Notes: generated by a model from the sequence alone, not told the origin. A DNA stretch of 9,238 nucleotides from Prevotellaceae bacterium (GCA_031278135.1 JAITKY010000156.1:1-9238), one strand, 5' to 3'; positions 1 to 6,792 are shown, numbered from the stretch's first letter. Numbers and translations: made by a program.

Positions 1-107
1 ATCGAACTGGTAGTGGTCGTAAATTCTTTTACTGACGAATAACTTTTCCCATCATAAATTGCACAAAATATACTATCTTTGTGAACGTCTAATCCCGATG
101 TTTTCAT
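1..107 (-). CDS. IS110-family transposase, N-terminal fragment cut by the window edge
   Basis: Reading the minus strand from the ATG at 107-105 gives 35 codons that begin MKTSGLDVHKDSIFCAIYDG and stay open to the window edge. The GLDVHKDSIFCAI block is the hallmark N-terminus of IS110-family (DEDD, RuvC-like) transposases of Bacteroidetes. Asp7 corresponds to the first catalytic aspartate of the DEDD set; the remaining acidic residues and the C-terminal serine domain lie outside the window. Members of this family are recombinases that move the element without terminal inverted repeats, and several have been shown to be guided by an element-encoded bridge RNA. Here only the start of the gene is present, so whether the copy is intact cannot be judged. 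Family assignment is confident; subgroup (IS110 or IS1111) is not determinable. Confidence 0.88.
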   Translation of the reverse strand, partial: MKTSGLDVHKDSIFCAIYDGKSYSSVKEFTTTTSS

Positions 108-143
108 ATAAAATACTTTGATTATTAATAAATTTAAAAAAAA

Positions 144-151
144 CAAAAGTA
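144..151 (-). promoter_or_regulatory. Possible promoter -7 box for the IS110 transposase
   Basis: The minus strand reads TACTTTTG here, a match to the Bacteroidetes -7 consensus TAnnTTTG, about 37 bases upstream of the transposase ATG. No convincing TTTG -33 box is seen about 20 bases further upstream, so this is a weak call. Any transcript starting here would run through the short leader into the transposase. Confidence 0.35.
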
Positions 152-236
152 GGTAAAAACTCGGAATTAGACTTTTTCTTTTTCGGAAACTCCTGCCCAT
201 TTTTATGCGTTTATGTGTAATTTCAAAATTTCATGT

Positions 237-244
237 TACCTTTG
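237..244 (+). promoter_or_regulatory. Promoter -7 box of the truncated AAA-ATPase-like gene
   Basis: TACCTTTG matches TAnnTTTG exactly. Transcription would start at about 248-252, giving a 14-18 base leader before the ATG at 266. This excludes the further-upstream ATG at 233 as the real start, since it lies upstream of the box. The -33 region (about 211-217, TTATGTG) is only a loose match. Confidence 0.5.
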
Positions 245-265
245 CAACTTAAAAACATAAAAGAT

Positions 266-556
266 ATGGCTATGTTGAATACAAGAAAATTGCCTGTTGG
301 AGTGCAGGATTTCGAAGATTTGAGAATGACAAAATGTTTGTATGTGGATAAAACAGAATATATTTATCGTTTGACAAACGTGGGAAAGTCTTATTTTCTT
401 GGTCGTCCGCGCCGTTTTGGGAAAAGTCTTTTTTTGTCCACTCTCAAAGCGTATTTCCTTGGGAAAAAAGAATTTTTCGATGGTTTATCGATTGCAGAAC
501 TTGATATCAAAAAAATATGTACATTTGCAAATTATTTACATATAGATATTTGTTGA
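266..556 (+). pseudogene. AAA-ATPase-like gene, 5' remnant
   Basis: Full-length relatives are about 500-residue Bacteroides-type proteins with an N-terminal AAA-ATPase-like domain (PF09820 type) and usually a C-terminal PD-(D/E)XK nuclease-like domain. Their biological role is not well established and they occur in many copies per genome. Seen here: from ATG 266 the protein runs through [12 protein letters not shown] and [12 protein letters not shown] to the Walker A-like [15 protein letters not shown], then [11 protein letters not shown]. Homology ends near base 505. The remaining residues to the stop at 554-556 are translated from what looks like the leader of the next gene. The Walker B region, sensor residues and whole C-terminal half are missing, so the 96-residue product should not be functional. 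A deletion rather than a frameshift is likely, because no family sequence reappears in another frame. The promoter at 237-244 seems intact and could read into the next gene. Confidence 0.75.
520..527 (+). promoter_or_regulatory. Probable promoter -7 box of the tsaC-gpmA-argS operon
   Basis: TACATTTG matches TAnnTTTG, and a start at about 531-535 would give a leader of about 30 bases before the ATG at 565. The upstream half is weak: TTG at 501-503 is spaced about 16 bases from the box, short of the usual 19-21. The box lies just downstream of the point where AAA-ATPase homology stops, so the deletion may have replaced the original -33 region. Confidence 0.45.
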
Positions 557-564
557 TAAACAGA

Positions 565-1128
565 ATGATAGATGATATAAAGAAAGCGGTGGAAGTATTG
601 AAACAAGGAGGAATAATATTGTATCCGACAGATACTGTGTGGGGCATAGGTTGTGACGCCACAAATGAGGATGCCATAAAAAAGTTATACAGTCTGAAAC
701 AGAAAGAAGAAGGAACGTCGGTGCTTATATTGGTTTCCGATATAAATATGATATACAGGTATGTACAGACTGTTCCGGACATTGCGATTCAATTGGTCGA
801 AATATCCGATAAACCGCTGACAGTAATTTGTCCGAATGCCTGCGGCGTATCGCCTTCGATAACAGCGTCGGATGGGAGCGTCGGGATACGTTTGGTCAAC
901 CACGAATATTGTAATGGCTTGATTAGAGCCTTGAAACGACCTTTGGTATCGACGTCTGCAAATGTTTCGGGTATGCCTGCGCCGAGGTCTTTCAGCGAAA
1001 TCTCAAAGACCATCATCGAAGGAGTTGATTATGTTGTTGATGCAAAATATGCAGGTAAAATGACAGGCAAACCGTCATCGATTATAAAAACAGGTATATC
1101 GGGCGAAGTGGAAGTAATAAGAAATTAG
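565..1128 (+). CDS. tsaC: L-threonylcarbamoyladenylate synthase (Sua5/YciO/YrdC family)
   Basis: This enzyme makes threonylcarbamoyl-AMP from threonine, bicarbonate and ATP in the cytoplasm. That intermediate is used by the TsaD complex to form t6A at position 37 of ANN-decoding tRNAs. The 187-residue protein is a single YrdC domain, the short TsaC type without the Sua5 C-terminal domain. Visible motifs are YPTDTVWG (20-27), the substrate-binding LKQKEEG region (44-50), KPLTVICP (83-90), STSANVSG (129-136) and GKPSSIIK (168-175). The ATG at 565 is chosen because family members start about 20 residues before YPTDTVWG; the longer frame back to 517 starts inside the putative -7 box. It leads an apparent operon with gpmA (29-base gap) and argS. 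It lies directly after the truncated AAA-ATPase-like gene, whose stop is 8 bases upstream. Confidence 0.92.
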   Translation: MIDDIKKAVEVLKQGGIILYPTDTVWGIGCDATNEDAIKKLYSLKQKEEGTSVLILVSDINMIYRYVQTVPDIAIQLVEISDKPLTVICPNACGVSPSITASDGSVGIRLVNHEYCNGLIRALKRPLVSTSANVSGMPAPRSFSEISKTIIEGVDYVVDAKYAGKMTGKPSSIIKTGISGEVEVIRN

Positions 1129-1157
1129 GATAACATTAACAATTAATAGATTAGATA

Positions 1158-1901
1158 ATGAAAAAAGTTGTATTGCTCCGTCATGGAGAAAGTGTTTGGA
1201 ATAACGAAAACAGATTTACGGGCTGGACAGATGTCGATTTGTCGCCAAAAGGTATCGAAGAAGCAGTTTTAGCCGGTAAAACATTGAAAGAAAACGGATT
1301 CAGTTTTCAAAAAGCCTATACATCCTACCTTAAAAGGGCTGTTAAAACTTTGAACGGTGTTTTGGATGTCATGGATCTGGACTGGATTCCCATCGAGAAA
1401 TCGTGGAGGCTTAACGAAAAACATTATGGAATGTTGCAAGGTCTCAACAAAGCGGAAACCGCTGCGAAATATGGTGAAGATCAAGTTCTTGTATGGCGTA
1501 GAAGTTATGATATTGCACCGGCGCCTCTTGCTGCGGACGACTCGCGTAATCCTCGCGCCGATATTCGTTATAACGAATTGACAGACTGTGAAATTCCACT
1601 GACCGAATCGTTAAAAGAAACAGTCGAAAGAGCTGTTCCATATTGGGAAAAAGTGATTGTACCTTCGTTGAAACAGTACGATCAGATTATTGTAGCCGCT
1701 CACGGCAACAGTCTGCGGGCAATCATCAAGTTCTTGAAAAACATCTCCGATTCGGAAATTGTAAGTCTGAATCTTCCTACTGCGGTACCTTATGTTTTTG
1801 AGTTTGACGATGATATAAACCTTGTCAAAGATTATTTTCTGGGCGACCCGGAAGAAATCAAGAAAAAAATGGCTGCGGTTGCAAATCAGGGCAAAAAATA
1901 G
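1158..1901 (+). CDS. gpmA: 2,3-bisphosphoglycerate-dependent phosphoglycerate mutase
   Basis: This cytoplasmic enzyme interconverts 3- and 2-phosphoglycerate in glycolysis and gluconeogenesis through a phosphohistidine intermediate. The 247-residue length is typical of bacterial dPGM. The catalytic set is complete: LLRHGES near the N-terminus with the phosphorylated His9 and Arg8, the [12 protein letters not shown] segment at 21-32, the SYLKRAVKT loop (56-64), Glu87 in [14 protein letters not shown], and the second histidine His182 in [11 protein letters not shown]. The residues LNEKHYG and [10 protein letters not shown] are dPGM-specific and separate it from cofactor-independent mutases and from SixA or cobC-type histidine phosphatases. 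It sits 29 bases after tsaC and 17 bases before argS, with no promoter box seen in either gap, so co-transcription is likely. Nothing unusual is seen. Confidence 0.96.
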   Translation: MKKVVLLRHGESVWNNENRFTGWTDVDLSPKGIEEAVLAGKTLKENGFSFQKAYTSYLKRAVKTLNGVLDVMDLDWIPIEKSWRLNEKHYGMLQGLNKAETAAKYGEDQVLVWRRSYDIAPAPLAADDSRNPRADIRYNELTDCEIPLTESLKETVERAVPYWEKVIVPSLKQYDQIIVAAHGNSLRAIIKFLKNISDSEIVSLNLPTAVPYVFEFDDDINLVKDYFLGDPEEIKKKMAAVANQGKK

Positions 1902-1918
1902 TTTACCGGCATCGGACC

Positions 1919-3727
1919 ATGATTGTAGAAGATATCATTAAGTCACATATTGTCGATATTGTCAAGGAGTTATATCCCGACGTCCCGGAACATCCTGTGC
2001 AGATTCAGAAGACACGGAAAGAATTTGAAGGCGATTATACCTTAGTTATTTTTCCGTTCCTGAAATGGAGCCGGAAATCGCCGGAACAGACAGCCAAAGA
2101 TTTAGGCTACAGCCTGTTGAAACGATTGGATATTATTGATAGCATAAACGTTGTCAAAGGATTTTTGAATATCAAACTGAAGCCATCTTTTTGGCTCGGA
2201 AAACTTGCGGAATTTACACATCCCCATAAGGGAGTGGAGAATGACACTGCTCCATGCAGGAAAGAGGAGAGTCCAATCACTGAACGAAAGCGTTTTATGG
2301 TGGAATATTCATCGCCAAATACCAATAAACCATTGCATTTAGGGCATATACGCAATATTTTACTTGGCTGGTCGGTTTCCAACATTCTCGAAGCCTGCGG
2401 ACATGAAGTTATAAAGGTTAATCTGGTCAACGACAGAGGTATCCATATTTGCAAGTCGATGGTTGCGTGGCTAAATTTCGGAAACGGCGAAACTCCCGAA
2501 CTTGCCAGAAAAAAAGGCGACCATTTAGTCGGCGATTACTATGTGAAATTCGATAAAGAATATAAATCGCAGATTAAAGAATTTGTATCCAAAGGACTGG
2601 AACAGACGGAAGCCGAAAACAACGCTCCAGTTTTTGTCGAAGCACGTGAAATGCTCCGCAAATGGGAAGCTAAAGACCCCGAAACTATTGCATTATGGGC
2701 AAAAATGAATGGCTGGGTATATGAAGGATTCAACGAAACTTACAGTAAACTTGGCGTCTCGTTCGACAAAACATACTACGAATCAAATACATGGGTATTA
2801 GGAAAAAAAATCGTGGAAGAAGGTTTATCGAAGGGAATATTCTTCAAAAAAGAAGACGGTTCGGTGTGGATTGACCTCACAGACGAAGGTCTGGACCAAA
2901 AATTGCTTTTGCGTAGCGACGGCACATCCGTTTACATGACGCAAGATTTGGGAACAGCGGAACAGCGTTTCGACGAATATAAATTCGACAAGTTGATATA
3001 TGTCGTAGGAAATGAACAAAATTATCATTTTCAAGTACTTAAATTGATTCTTCTGAAACTTGGCTACCAATGGTCGGACAATATTTATCATCTTTCGTAT
3101 GGTATGGTCGAATTGCCCGAAGGTAAAATGAAATCGAGGGAAGGCACTGTGGTTGATGCAGATGATCTTATCGAAGAGATGATCCGGACAGCAAGAGAAG
3201 TGTCGGAAGAGTTGGGCAAACTCAACGAAATGACAGACGAAGAAGCCGATAACATTGTCAATATGATAGGTTTAGGTGCTTTAAAATATTTCATTCTCAA
3301 AGTTGATCCTAAAAAGACAATGTTGTTCAATCCGAAGGAATCGATTGATTTTAACGGCAATACGGCTTCTTTTATCCAATACACTCATGCAAGGATAAAA
3401 TCTGTGCTACGCAAAAACGAAGGAACATCTTTCGTTGAGGAGTTAGACAAGGCTACTCCCGACAGTAAAGAGTTGGAACTGATTAAATTAATCGAAACAT
3501 TTCCCGAAACGGTACAACTTGCGGGCGAGAATTTTTCGCCGGCGTTGATCGCCAACTATATTTACGATTTGGCAAAGGAATACAATCAGTTCTATCACGA
3601 TTATCCTATTCTGAAAGAGGAAAATATCGCAAACAGAAACATGCGCCTTGCCTTGTCGTATCAGGTTGCAGAAATATTGAAAAAAGGAATGTTCTTGTTG
3701 GGAATAAACGTTCCCGATAAGATGTAA
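1919..3727 (+). CDS. argS: Arginyl-tRNA synthetase
   Basis: A class I aminoacyl-tRNA synthetase that charges tRNA-Arg with arginine. The 602-residue length is normal. Domain order: N-terminal Add-1 domain for tRNA D-loop recognition (about 1-100, with KTRKEFEGDYTLVIFPFL); Rossmann catalytic domain with SSPNTNKPLHLGHIRN, where HLGH (140-143) is the HIGH signature; the ArgRS-type LVNDRGIHICKSM segment (169-181); the KMSKS-equivalent EGKMKSREGT (401-410); and the DALR anticodon-binding domain from about 475, beginning near ASFIQYTHARIKSVLRK. The LRSDGTSVYMTQDLGTA block (331-347) is also typical of ArgRS. The start at 1919 fits family N-termini. It lies 17 bases after gpmA and is followed after 14 bases by a membrane protein gene. 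All signature motifs look intact. Confidence 0.97.
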   Translation: MIVEDIIKSHIVDIVKELYPDVPEHPVQIQKTRKEFEGDYTLVIFPFLKWSRKSPEQTAKDLGYSLLKRLDIIDSINVVKGFLNIKLKPSFWLGKLAEFTHPHKGVENDTAPCRKEESPITERKRFMVEYSSPNTNKPLHLGHIRNILLGWSVSNILEACGHEVIKVNLVNDRGIHICKSMVAWLNFGNGETPELARKKGDHLVGDYYVKFDKEYKSQIKEFVSKGLEQTEAENNAPVFVEAREMLRKWEAKDPETIALWAKMNGWVYEGFNETYSKLGVSFDKTYYESNTWVLGKKIVEEGLSKGIFFKKEDGSVWIDLTDEGLDQKLLLRSDGTSVYMTQDLGTAEQRFDEYKFDKLIYVVGNEQNYHFQVLKLILLKLGYQWSDNIYHLSYGMVELPEGKMKSREGTVVDADDLIEEMIRTAREVSEELGKLNEMTDEEADNIVNMIGLGALKYFILKVDPKKTMLFNPKESIDFNGNTASFIQYTHARIKSVLRKNEGTSFVEELDKATPDSKELELIKLIETFPETVQLAGENFSPALIANYIYDLAKEYNQFYHDYPILKEENIANRNMRLALSYQVAEILKKGMFLLGINVPDKM

Positions 3728-3741
3728 TATGCTGTTATAAA

Positions 3742-4731
3742 ATGATATTCGACAACATACGACGCAAAATATTCAGGATTTTTTTGTTTGCCCTGTTTAT
3801 TTTGTTGTCGTTATTTTCGAACGACCTATTTTTTGATATTCCGGACAAAACAGAATGGCTAAACTCCGCATTCACAGGAGTTACAGGAGTTATAGATATC
3901 TTGCCAGGACATTTGTCGATTTTGATTTCCATAATGTTGGCGTTAATCTCCGGAATGTTGATTTACAAGATTAGTTTCGATCATCTATCTATCACAGGTA
4001 GAGAACATTTGCTGGTATGGTTGTGGGTAATTCAAGTTGGCGGATTTTCGTTTTTACATCCATTGCAGGAAGTTCATTTTGCAACAGTTTTTATCCTGAT
4101 GTCGTACGATTCACTTTTTCAGATATACAGGAAAACCTCTGATTATAAGGAGATATTCATGTCGTTCATGTATCTTGGGATAGCGACTTTTTTTTACAGT
4201 TTTTCGATATATTTGTTTATACCGTACATGATTTCGCTGTACAGGTTTAAAATTGCAAGTTTCAGGGACTGGATAATTTCGATTGCAGGATTTCTTGTGC
4301 CGTTCTATTTTGGAATTTTCATTTTTCATTTTTGGGTTGGAGATTGGCTGTATCCGATTGAAACAACGATAAATAACATTATCCCGAACGGTTTGACCAT
4401 CGGAATTGCCGGAATGAAGACATCTCAATATATCTTATGCGGATTTATCGCCACATTGATTGTTGCAGGAATGGTAATGTACATGAAATCAATGCGTCAA
4501 GGGATAAATCAAAAGACAATATCCTGCATGCGTTCATTTTCTACTTTGATGCTTTTTTCGATACTGATATTTCTGTTTTTTACTCCCGACAGCAAACTTA
4601 TGATTCAGATAATACTCATTCCTTCAACGATATATCTGAGAATTTTATTCGTTAAAATCACTAAAAACATTATCGCAAATTCTCTCTTTGTTTTGTTGAT
4701 AGCCGCTTCGGTTATCACTTTACTGTATTAA
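3742..4731 (+). CDS. Polytopic membrane protein, DUF6427-like
   Basis: A 329-residue, very hydrophobic protein with about nine or ten predicted membrane segments (roughly 12-30, 56-76, 90-104, 111-127, 141-166, 175-198, 229-248, 266-281, 285-302 and 308-328). Basic residues at the N-terminus (IRRKIFR) suggest a cytoplasmic start. I see no recognised catalytic motif. Length, topology and short charged loops resemble the Bacteroidetes-restricted DUF6427 membrane proteins, which have no known function; some have been mislabelled as beta-carotene monooxygenases in databases. The family call rests on general resemblance, not a decisive motif. The loop FSFLHPLQEVHFATVFILMSYDSLFQIYR (102-130) is the most distinctive part and holds most of the polar residues. 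It follows argS by 14 bases and is probably the last gene of the operon, ending at the hairpins from 4741. Confidence 0.7.
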   Translation: MIFDNIRRKIFRIFLFALFILLSLFSNDLFFDIPDKTEWLNSAFTGVTGVIDILPGHLSILISIMLALISGMLIYKISFDHLSITGREHLLVWLWVIQVGGFSFLHPLQEVHFATVFILMSYDSLFQIYRKTSDYKEIFMSFMYLGIATFFYSFSIYLFIPYMISLYRFKIASFRDWIISIAGFLVPFYFGIFIFHFWVGDWLYPIETTINNIIPNGLTIGIAGMKTSQYILCGFIATLIVAGMVMYMKSMRQGINQKTISCMRSFSTLMLFSILIFLFFTPDSKLMIQIILIPSTIYLRILFVKITKNIIANSLFVLLIAASVITLLY

Positions 4732-4740
4732 AAACAAAAA

Positions 4741-4782
4741 ACAACGTCTTACAAGCCTCAAAAAAAGCTTGTAAAACGTTGT
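4741..4782 (-). terminator. Hairpin terminator for the XRE gene
   Basis: The arms 4741-4756 and 4767-4782 pair over 16 positions with one mismatch (4748 with 4775) around a 10-base A-rich loop. Read on the minus strand, the stem is followed directly by a T-rich run (from 4740 downward, TTTTTTGTTTTT), the layout of a Rho-independent terminator. It would end transcripts from the regulator at 4893-5234. On the plus strand the stem is followed by GCCC and has no T-run, so it is directional. Confidence 0.65.
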
Positions 4783-4786
4783 GCCC

Positions 4787-4826
4787 AACATGGAATGCAA
4801 AAGTTATATAAAAAGCATTCCATGTT
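4787..4826 (+). terminator. Hairpin, probable terminator of the tsaC-gpmA-argS operon
   Basis: The arms AACATGGAATGC (4787-4798) and GCATTCCATGTT (4815-4826) pair perfectly over 12 bases around a 16-base AT-rich loop. The 3' arm runs into TTTTAA on the plus strand, a short T-run. It lies 55 bases past the stop of the membrane protein gene. The T-run is modest, so efficiency is uncertain. Confidence 0.5.
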
Positions 4827-4840
4827 TTAAACGGGGCGCA

Positions 4841-4887
4841 ACTAAAATGGGCATGAGTTGTTTTCTCATGCTCGTGACACTTTTAGT
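4841..4887. repeat. Nested inverted repeat downstream of the XRE gene
   Basis: The outer arms ACTAAAA (4841-4847) and TTTTAGT (4881-4887) enclose an inner perfect stem GCATGAG (4851-4857) and CTCATGC (4865-4871) with a 7-base loop. A further small palindrome, AGTCTT-gtct-AAGACT (4885-4900), overlaps the end of the XRE gene including its stop codon. The three units lie in the regulator's 3' untranslated region. They could be terminator elements, mRNA-stabilising stems, or part of a small RNA; nothing in the sequence decides between these. Confidence 0.5.
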
Positions 4888-4892
4888 CTTGT

Positions 4893-5234
4893 CTAAGACT
4901 CTCTCTTCAGCAGACTGATGATCTCGTTTTTATTTTCGATAACATCCTTCAGGTGTGCGACTTCTTTCTTCAGCAGAATATTCTCAACCTCCAAACTTGA
5001 CGCAACGCTGTCTTTTGCTGACTTTGCTTCGGGCTCCATTAAGAAATCGAATATTGAAACTTCCAAACATTTCGCAATCTGATCCAAGCGCAGGATAGAC
5101 GGGTTAGTCTTTCCTCTTTCAATCTTTGAATACGCAGTGATCGAGATGCCAAGTTCGTTCGCAATACTCTCTTGATTCAACCCTTTGCTTACGCGTGTCA
5201 CTCTAATGTTAATACCGATATGACGCAAATCCAT
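4893..5234 (-). CDS. XRE-family helix-turn-helix transcriptional regulator with C-terminal coiled coil
   Basis: A 113-residue DNA-binding protein. Residues 5-65 form a Cro/CI-type HTH_3 domain: NIRVTRVSKGLNQESIANEL gives the first helices, and GISITAYSKIERGKTNPSILRLDQIAKCLEVSIFDFL carries the recognition helix and the conserved IERGKTNPS turn. After a short linker with small and charged residues (68-80), the last 33 residues (LEVENILLKKEVAHLKDVIENKNEIISLLKRES) have a heptad-like spacing of L, V and I and should form a coiled coil, probably for dimerisation. No ligand or protease domain is present, so it is a simple repressor-like regulator of unknown target. It is convergent with the argS operon and divergent from the oxidoreductase gene at 5617, which makes that gene and its own promoter natural candidates for control. 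The ATG at 5234 is the only good start. Confidence 0.88.
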   Translation of the reverse strand: MDLRHIGINIRVTRVSKGLNQESIANELGISITAYSKIERGKTNPSILRLDQIAKCLEVSIFDFLMEPEAKSAKDSVASSLEVENILLKKEVAHLKDVIENKNEIISLLKRES

Positions 5235-5261
5235 AAACTAAATTAGATATCTCCTCATACT

Positions 5262-5272
5262 TTAACTGTTAA
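5262..5272. promoter_or_regulatory. Candidate operator in the XRE leader
   Basis: TTAACTGTTAA is an 11-base palindrome (TTAAC on either side of a central T), located just after the expected XRE transcription start and 28 bases before its ATG. XRE regulators commonly bind short palindromes near their own promoters. The site is AT-rich and short, so a chance occurrence is possible. Confidence 0.25.
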
Positions 5273-5287
5273 TACTAAATAATCGTG

Positions 5288-5321
5288 CAAAACTACAAAT
5301 AATATTTCATTTACACACAAA
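5288..5321 (-). promoter_or_regulatory. Promoter of the XRE regulator
   Basis: On the minus strand the -7 box TAGTTTTG (5295-5288) matches TAnnTTTG. TTTG at 5321-5318 is a candidate -33 box with a 22-base spacer, slightly longer than usual. The start would fall near 5280-5284, giving a leader of about 47-50 bases. The leader contains AGGAGA about 14 bases before the ATG, rather far for a working ribosome site, and a six-codon ATG-to-TAG reading frame that ends just before the gene. Confidence 0.55.
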
Positions 5322-5499
5322 ATCGGCAATTACAATTAATTTAATCGGGAGTTAGTATTTTTTACATTTTTCAACTTTAGATTATTATTGCCGAAAAAAC
5401 TTTGCGATTTTACTGAAAAAAGTGATGAACAAATGTCGAAATTGAGGGTAATTTTCTATCAAAATTGTGTTTTTTGAGCATAAAAGTTTCGTGAAAGCG
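5322..5499. other. Noncoding AT-rich DNA between divergent genes
   Basis: This is the central part of the 382-base gap between the regulator and the oxidoreductase. I see no gene here. The minus strand has a 65-codon frame (5607-5410) that is lysine- and phenylalanine-rich, as expected from translated AT-rich DNA, with no recognisable domain. No tRNA, riboswitch or repeat is recognised. Confidence 0.5.
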
Positions 5500-5568
5500 A
5501 AAAAATTTTGAAGATTTCCGTTGAATTTTACATTTTTTAGCGTTTTTTTTCATCGATTTATGAAAAAA
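5500..5568. promoter_or_regulatory. Phased A/T tracts and inverted repeat upstream of the oxidoreductase promoter
   Basis: Runs of A or T are centred near 5505, 5516, 5527, 5536, 5547, 5557 and 5566, a mean spacing of about 10 bases. This helical phasing is expected to curve DNA. The last runs also form a perfect inverted repeat: TTTTTTCAT (5545-5553), a 6-base spacer, and ATGAAAAAA (5560-5568), ending 4 bases before the -7 box and covering the -33 region. It could be a repressor or activator site. In such AT-rich sequence chance is a real alternative. Confidence 0.35.
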
Positions 5569-5572
5569 TGTG

Positions 5573-5580
5573 TAAATTTG
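5573..5580 (+). promoter_or_regulatory. Promoter -7 box of the oxidoreductase gene
   Basis: TAAATTTG matches TAnnTTTG and would start transcription at about 5584-5588, leaving a leader of about 30 bases before the ATG at 5617. The -33 position (about 5549-5552) reads TTCA rather than TTTG, so the promoter may be weak or need an activator. Confidence 0.55.
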
Positions 5581-5616
5581 CGGCATATTTTTTAATGATT
5601 TGTTCACCTAAATAAG

Positions 5617-6792
5617 ATGAAATATTGTATGAAAAGAAAGCTCAGAATGGGAATGGTTGGAGGCGGAAACAACGCCTTTATCGGCGCTATACATCGTATG
5701 GCTGCATTTTTGGACAACCAAATCGAATTGGTTTGCGGTTGTTTTAGTAGAAATCCTGAAATATCTCTGGAATCGGGAAAATCGTATTACCTGCCTGAAA
5801 ACAGGATATATAAGACGTATCAGGAAATGATTGAGGGAGAGGCAAAATTGCCCGAATGTGAACGTATGGATTTCGTTGTTATTGTAACTCCAAACGTCGA
5901 TCATTATGGTCCGGCAATTCTGGCTCTCGAAAACGGATTCCATGTTGTTTTGGATAAACCGATGACTTTCAGCCTGGAAGAGGCACAAAAACTGAAAACC
6001 AAAGTCGATGAAACAGGACTGGTTTTGGCTCTCACTCACGTGTATTCGGGTTATCCTGCTGTGAAAGAAGCAAAAGCACGTTTTGCACGTGGCGATTTCG
6101 GAAAAATCCGTAAGGTATATGTGGAATATCCGCAAGGATGGCTTTCGAAACGAATCGAACTCGAAAGCGGAAACAATGCCGGATGGCGTACCGACCCGAA
6201 ACGGTCGGGAAAAGCCGGTGGAATGGGCGACATCGGTACTCATGCCTGGCACTTGTCAGAGTATATCACCGGACTGAAAGTGACCGAATTATGCGCCGAA
6301 ATTAAGGCTTTTGTTCCGGGACGCCCGATAGACGACGACGGCGCTGCTCTGTTGAGATACGACAACGGTGCAACAGGAGTACTTATTGCAAGTCAGGTGG
6401 CTACAGGCGATGCCAATGCAATCAAAATACGCGTGTACGGCGAAGAAGGCGGTATCGAATGGGCACAGGAAAACCCAAATACTTTGATAGTTAAGTGGGG
6501 TAACAAACCTTCGGAAATCTATTCCGTAGGCGGTAATACTTTCCTGACACCGGACGCATTGTATTATACCCGTACTCCGGCAGGTCATCCGGAAGGGTTT
6601 ATCGAAGCCTTCGCCAATATCTATCGGAACTTTGCATACACTGTGCAGGCGAAAATCGCAGGCGAAGAACCCAAACCCGAATGGCTGGATTTCCCCACTG
6701 TCGATGACGGACTTCGAGGAATGCAGTTTATCGAAACTGTCGTGAAATCGGGATACGAAAACGAAATCAAATGGATTAAGTGGGTAGAGTAA
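5617..6792 (+). CDS. Gfo/Idh/MocA-family NAD(P)-dependent oxidoreductase
   Basis: A cytoplasmic, probably sugar- or inositol-type dehydrogenase. The 391-residue protein has an N-terminal Rossmann domain with the dinucleotide-binding MGMVGGGNNAFIG (11-23) and the IVTPNVDHYGPAILALENGFHVVLDKP stretch (89-115), where Lys114 is the conserved catalytic lysine of the family's (E/D)KP motif. The C-terminal alpha/beta domain carries GGMGDIGTHAWHLSEYITG (201-219), with Asp205 and His209 in the usual active-site positions. Internal GDFGKIRKVYVEYPQGWLSKRI and AGWRTDPKRSGKAGG segments are typical of a Bacteroidetes subgroup of unassigned substrate. Substrate cannot be read from the sequence; no partner sugar genes lie alongside. 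An ATG at 5629 (residue 5, MKRKLRMG) is an equally good start. The gene appears monocistronic, with its own promoter and a strong hairpin after it; the divergent XRE gene may regulate it. Confidence 0.88.
   Translation: MKYCMKRKLRMGMVGGGNNAFIGAIHRMAAFLDNQIELVCGCFSRNPEISLESGKSYYLPENRIYKTYQEMIEGEAKLPECERMDFVVIVTPNVDHYGPAILALENGFHVVLDKPMTFSLEEAQKLKTKVDETGLVLALTHVYSGYPAVKEAKARFARGDFGKIRKVYVEYPQGWLSKRIELESGNNAGWRTDPKRSGKAGGMGDIGTHAWHLSEYITGLKVTELCAEIKAFVPGRPIDDDGAALLRYDNGATGVLIASQVATGDANAIKIRVYGEEGGIEWAQENPNTLIVKWGNKPSEIYSVGGNTFLTPDALYYTRTPAGHPEGFIEAFANIYRNFAYTVQAKIAGEEPKPEWLDFPTVDDGLRGMQFIETVVKSGYENEIKWIKWVE

Larger units (their letters stand above)
1..205 (-). mobile_element. Partial IS110-family element, transposase-proximal end
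   Basis: The element includes the transposase start and some noncoding DNA upstream of it (108 onward). Its outer boundary is not visible, because IS110 elements lack conventional terminal inverted repeats and target duplications. It must lie before about 210-237, where the promoter of the AAA-ATPase-like gene begins, so the transposase-proximal noncoding end is about 130 bases at most. The coordinate 205 is an estimate. The noncoding part has A/T-rich tracts and a short repeated motif TCGGAA at 161-166 and 183-188. Confidence 0.5.

Noticed and set aside
233..265. Longer N-terminus for the AAA-ATPase-like gene starting at ATG 233
   Set aside because: The ATG lies upstream of the -7 box TACCTTTG (237-244), and the extra residues do not resemble family N-termini.
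517..564. Longer N-terminus for tsaC starting at ATG 517
   Set aside because: It overlaps the putative promoter box and adds 16 residues not seen in the family; 565 fits the usual distance to YPTDTVWG.
5410..5607. 65-codon minus-strand frame in the divergent intergenic region
   Set aside because: Composition is Lys/Phe-rich as expected from AT-rich DNA, with no domain, and it overlaps the oxidoreductase promoter.
5608..6252. 214-codon minus-strand open frame
   Set aside because: It lies opposite the well-supported oxidoreductase gene, has no recognisable domain and no promoter; it is an antisense shadow.
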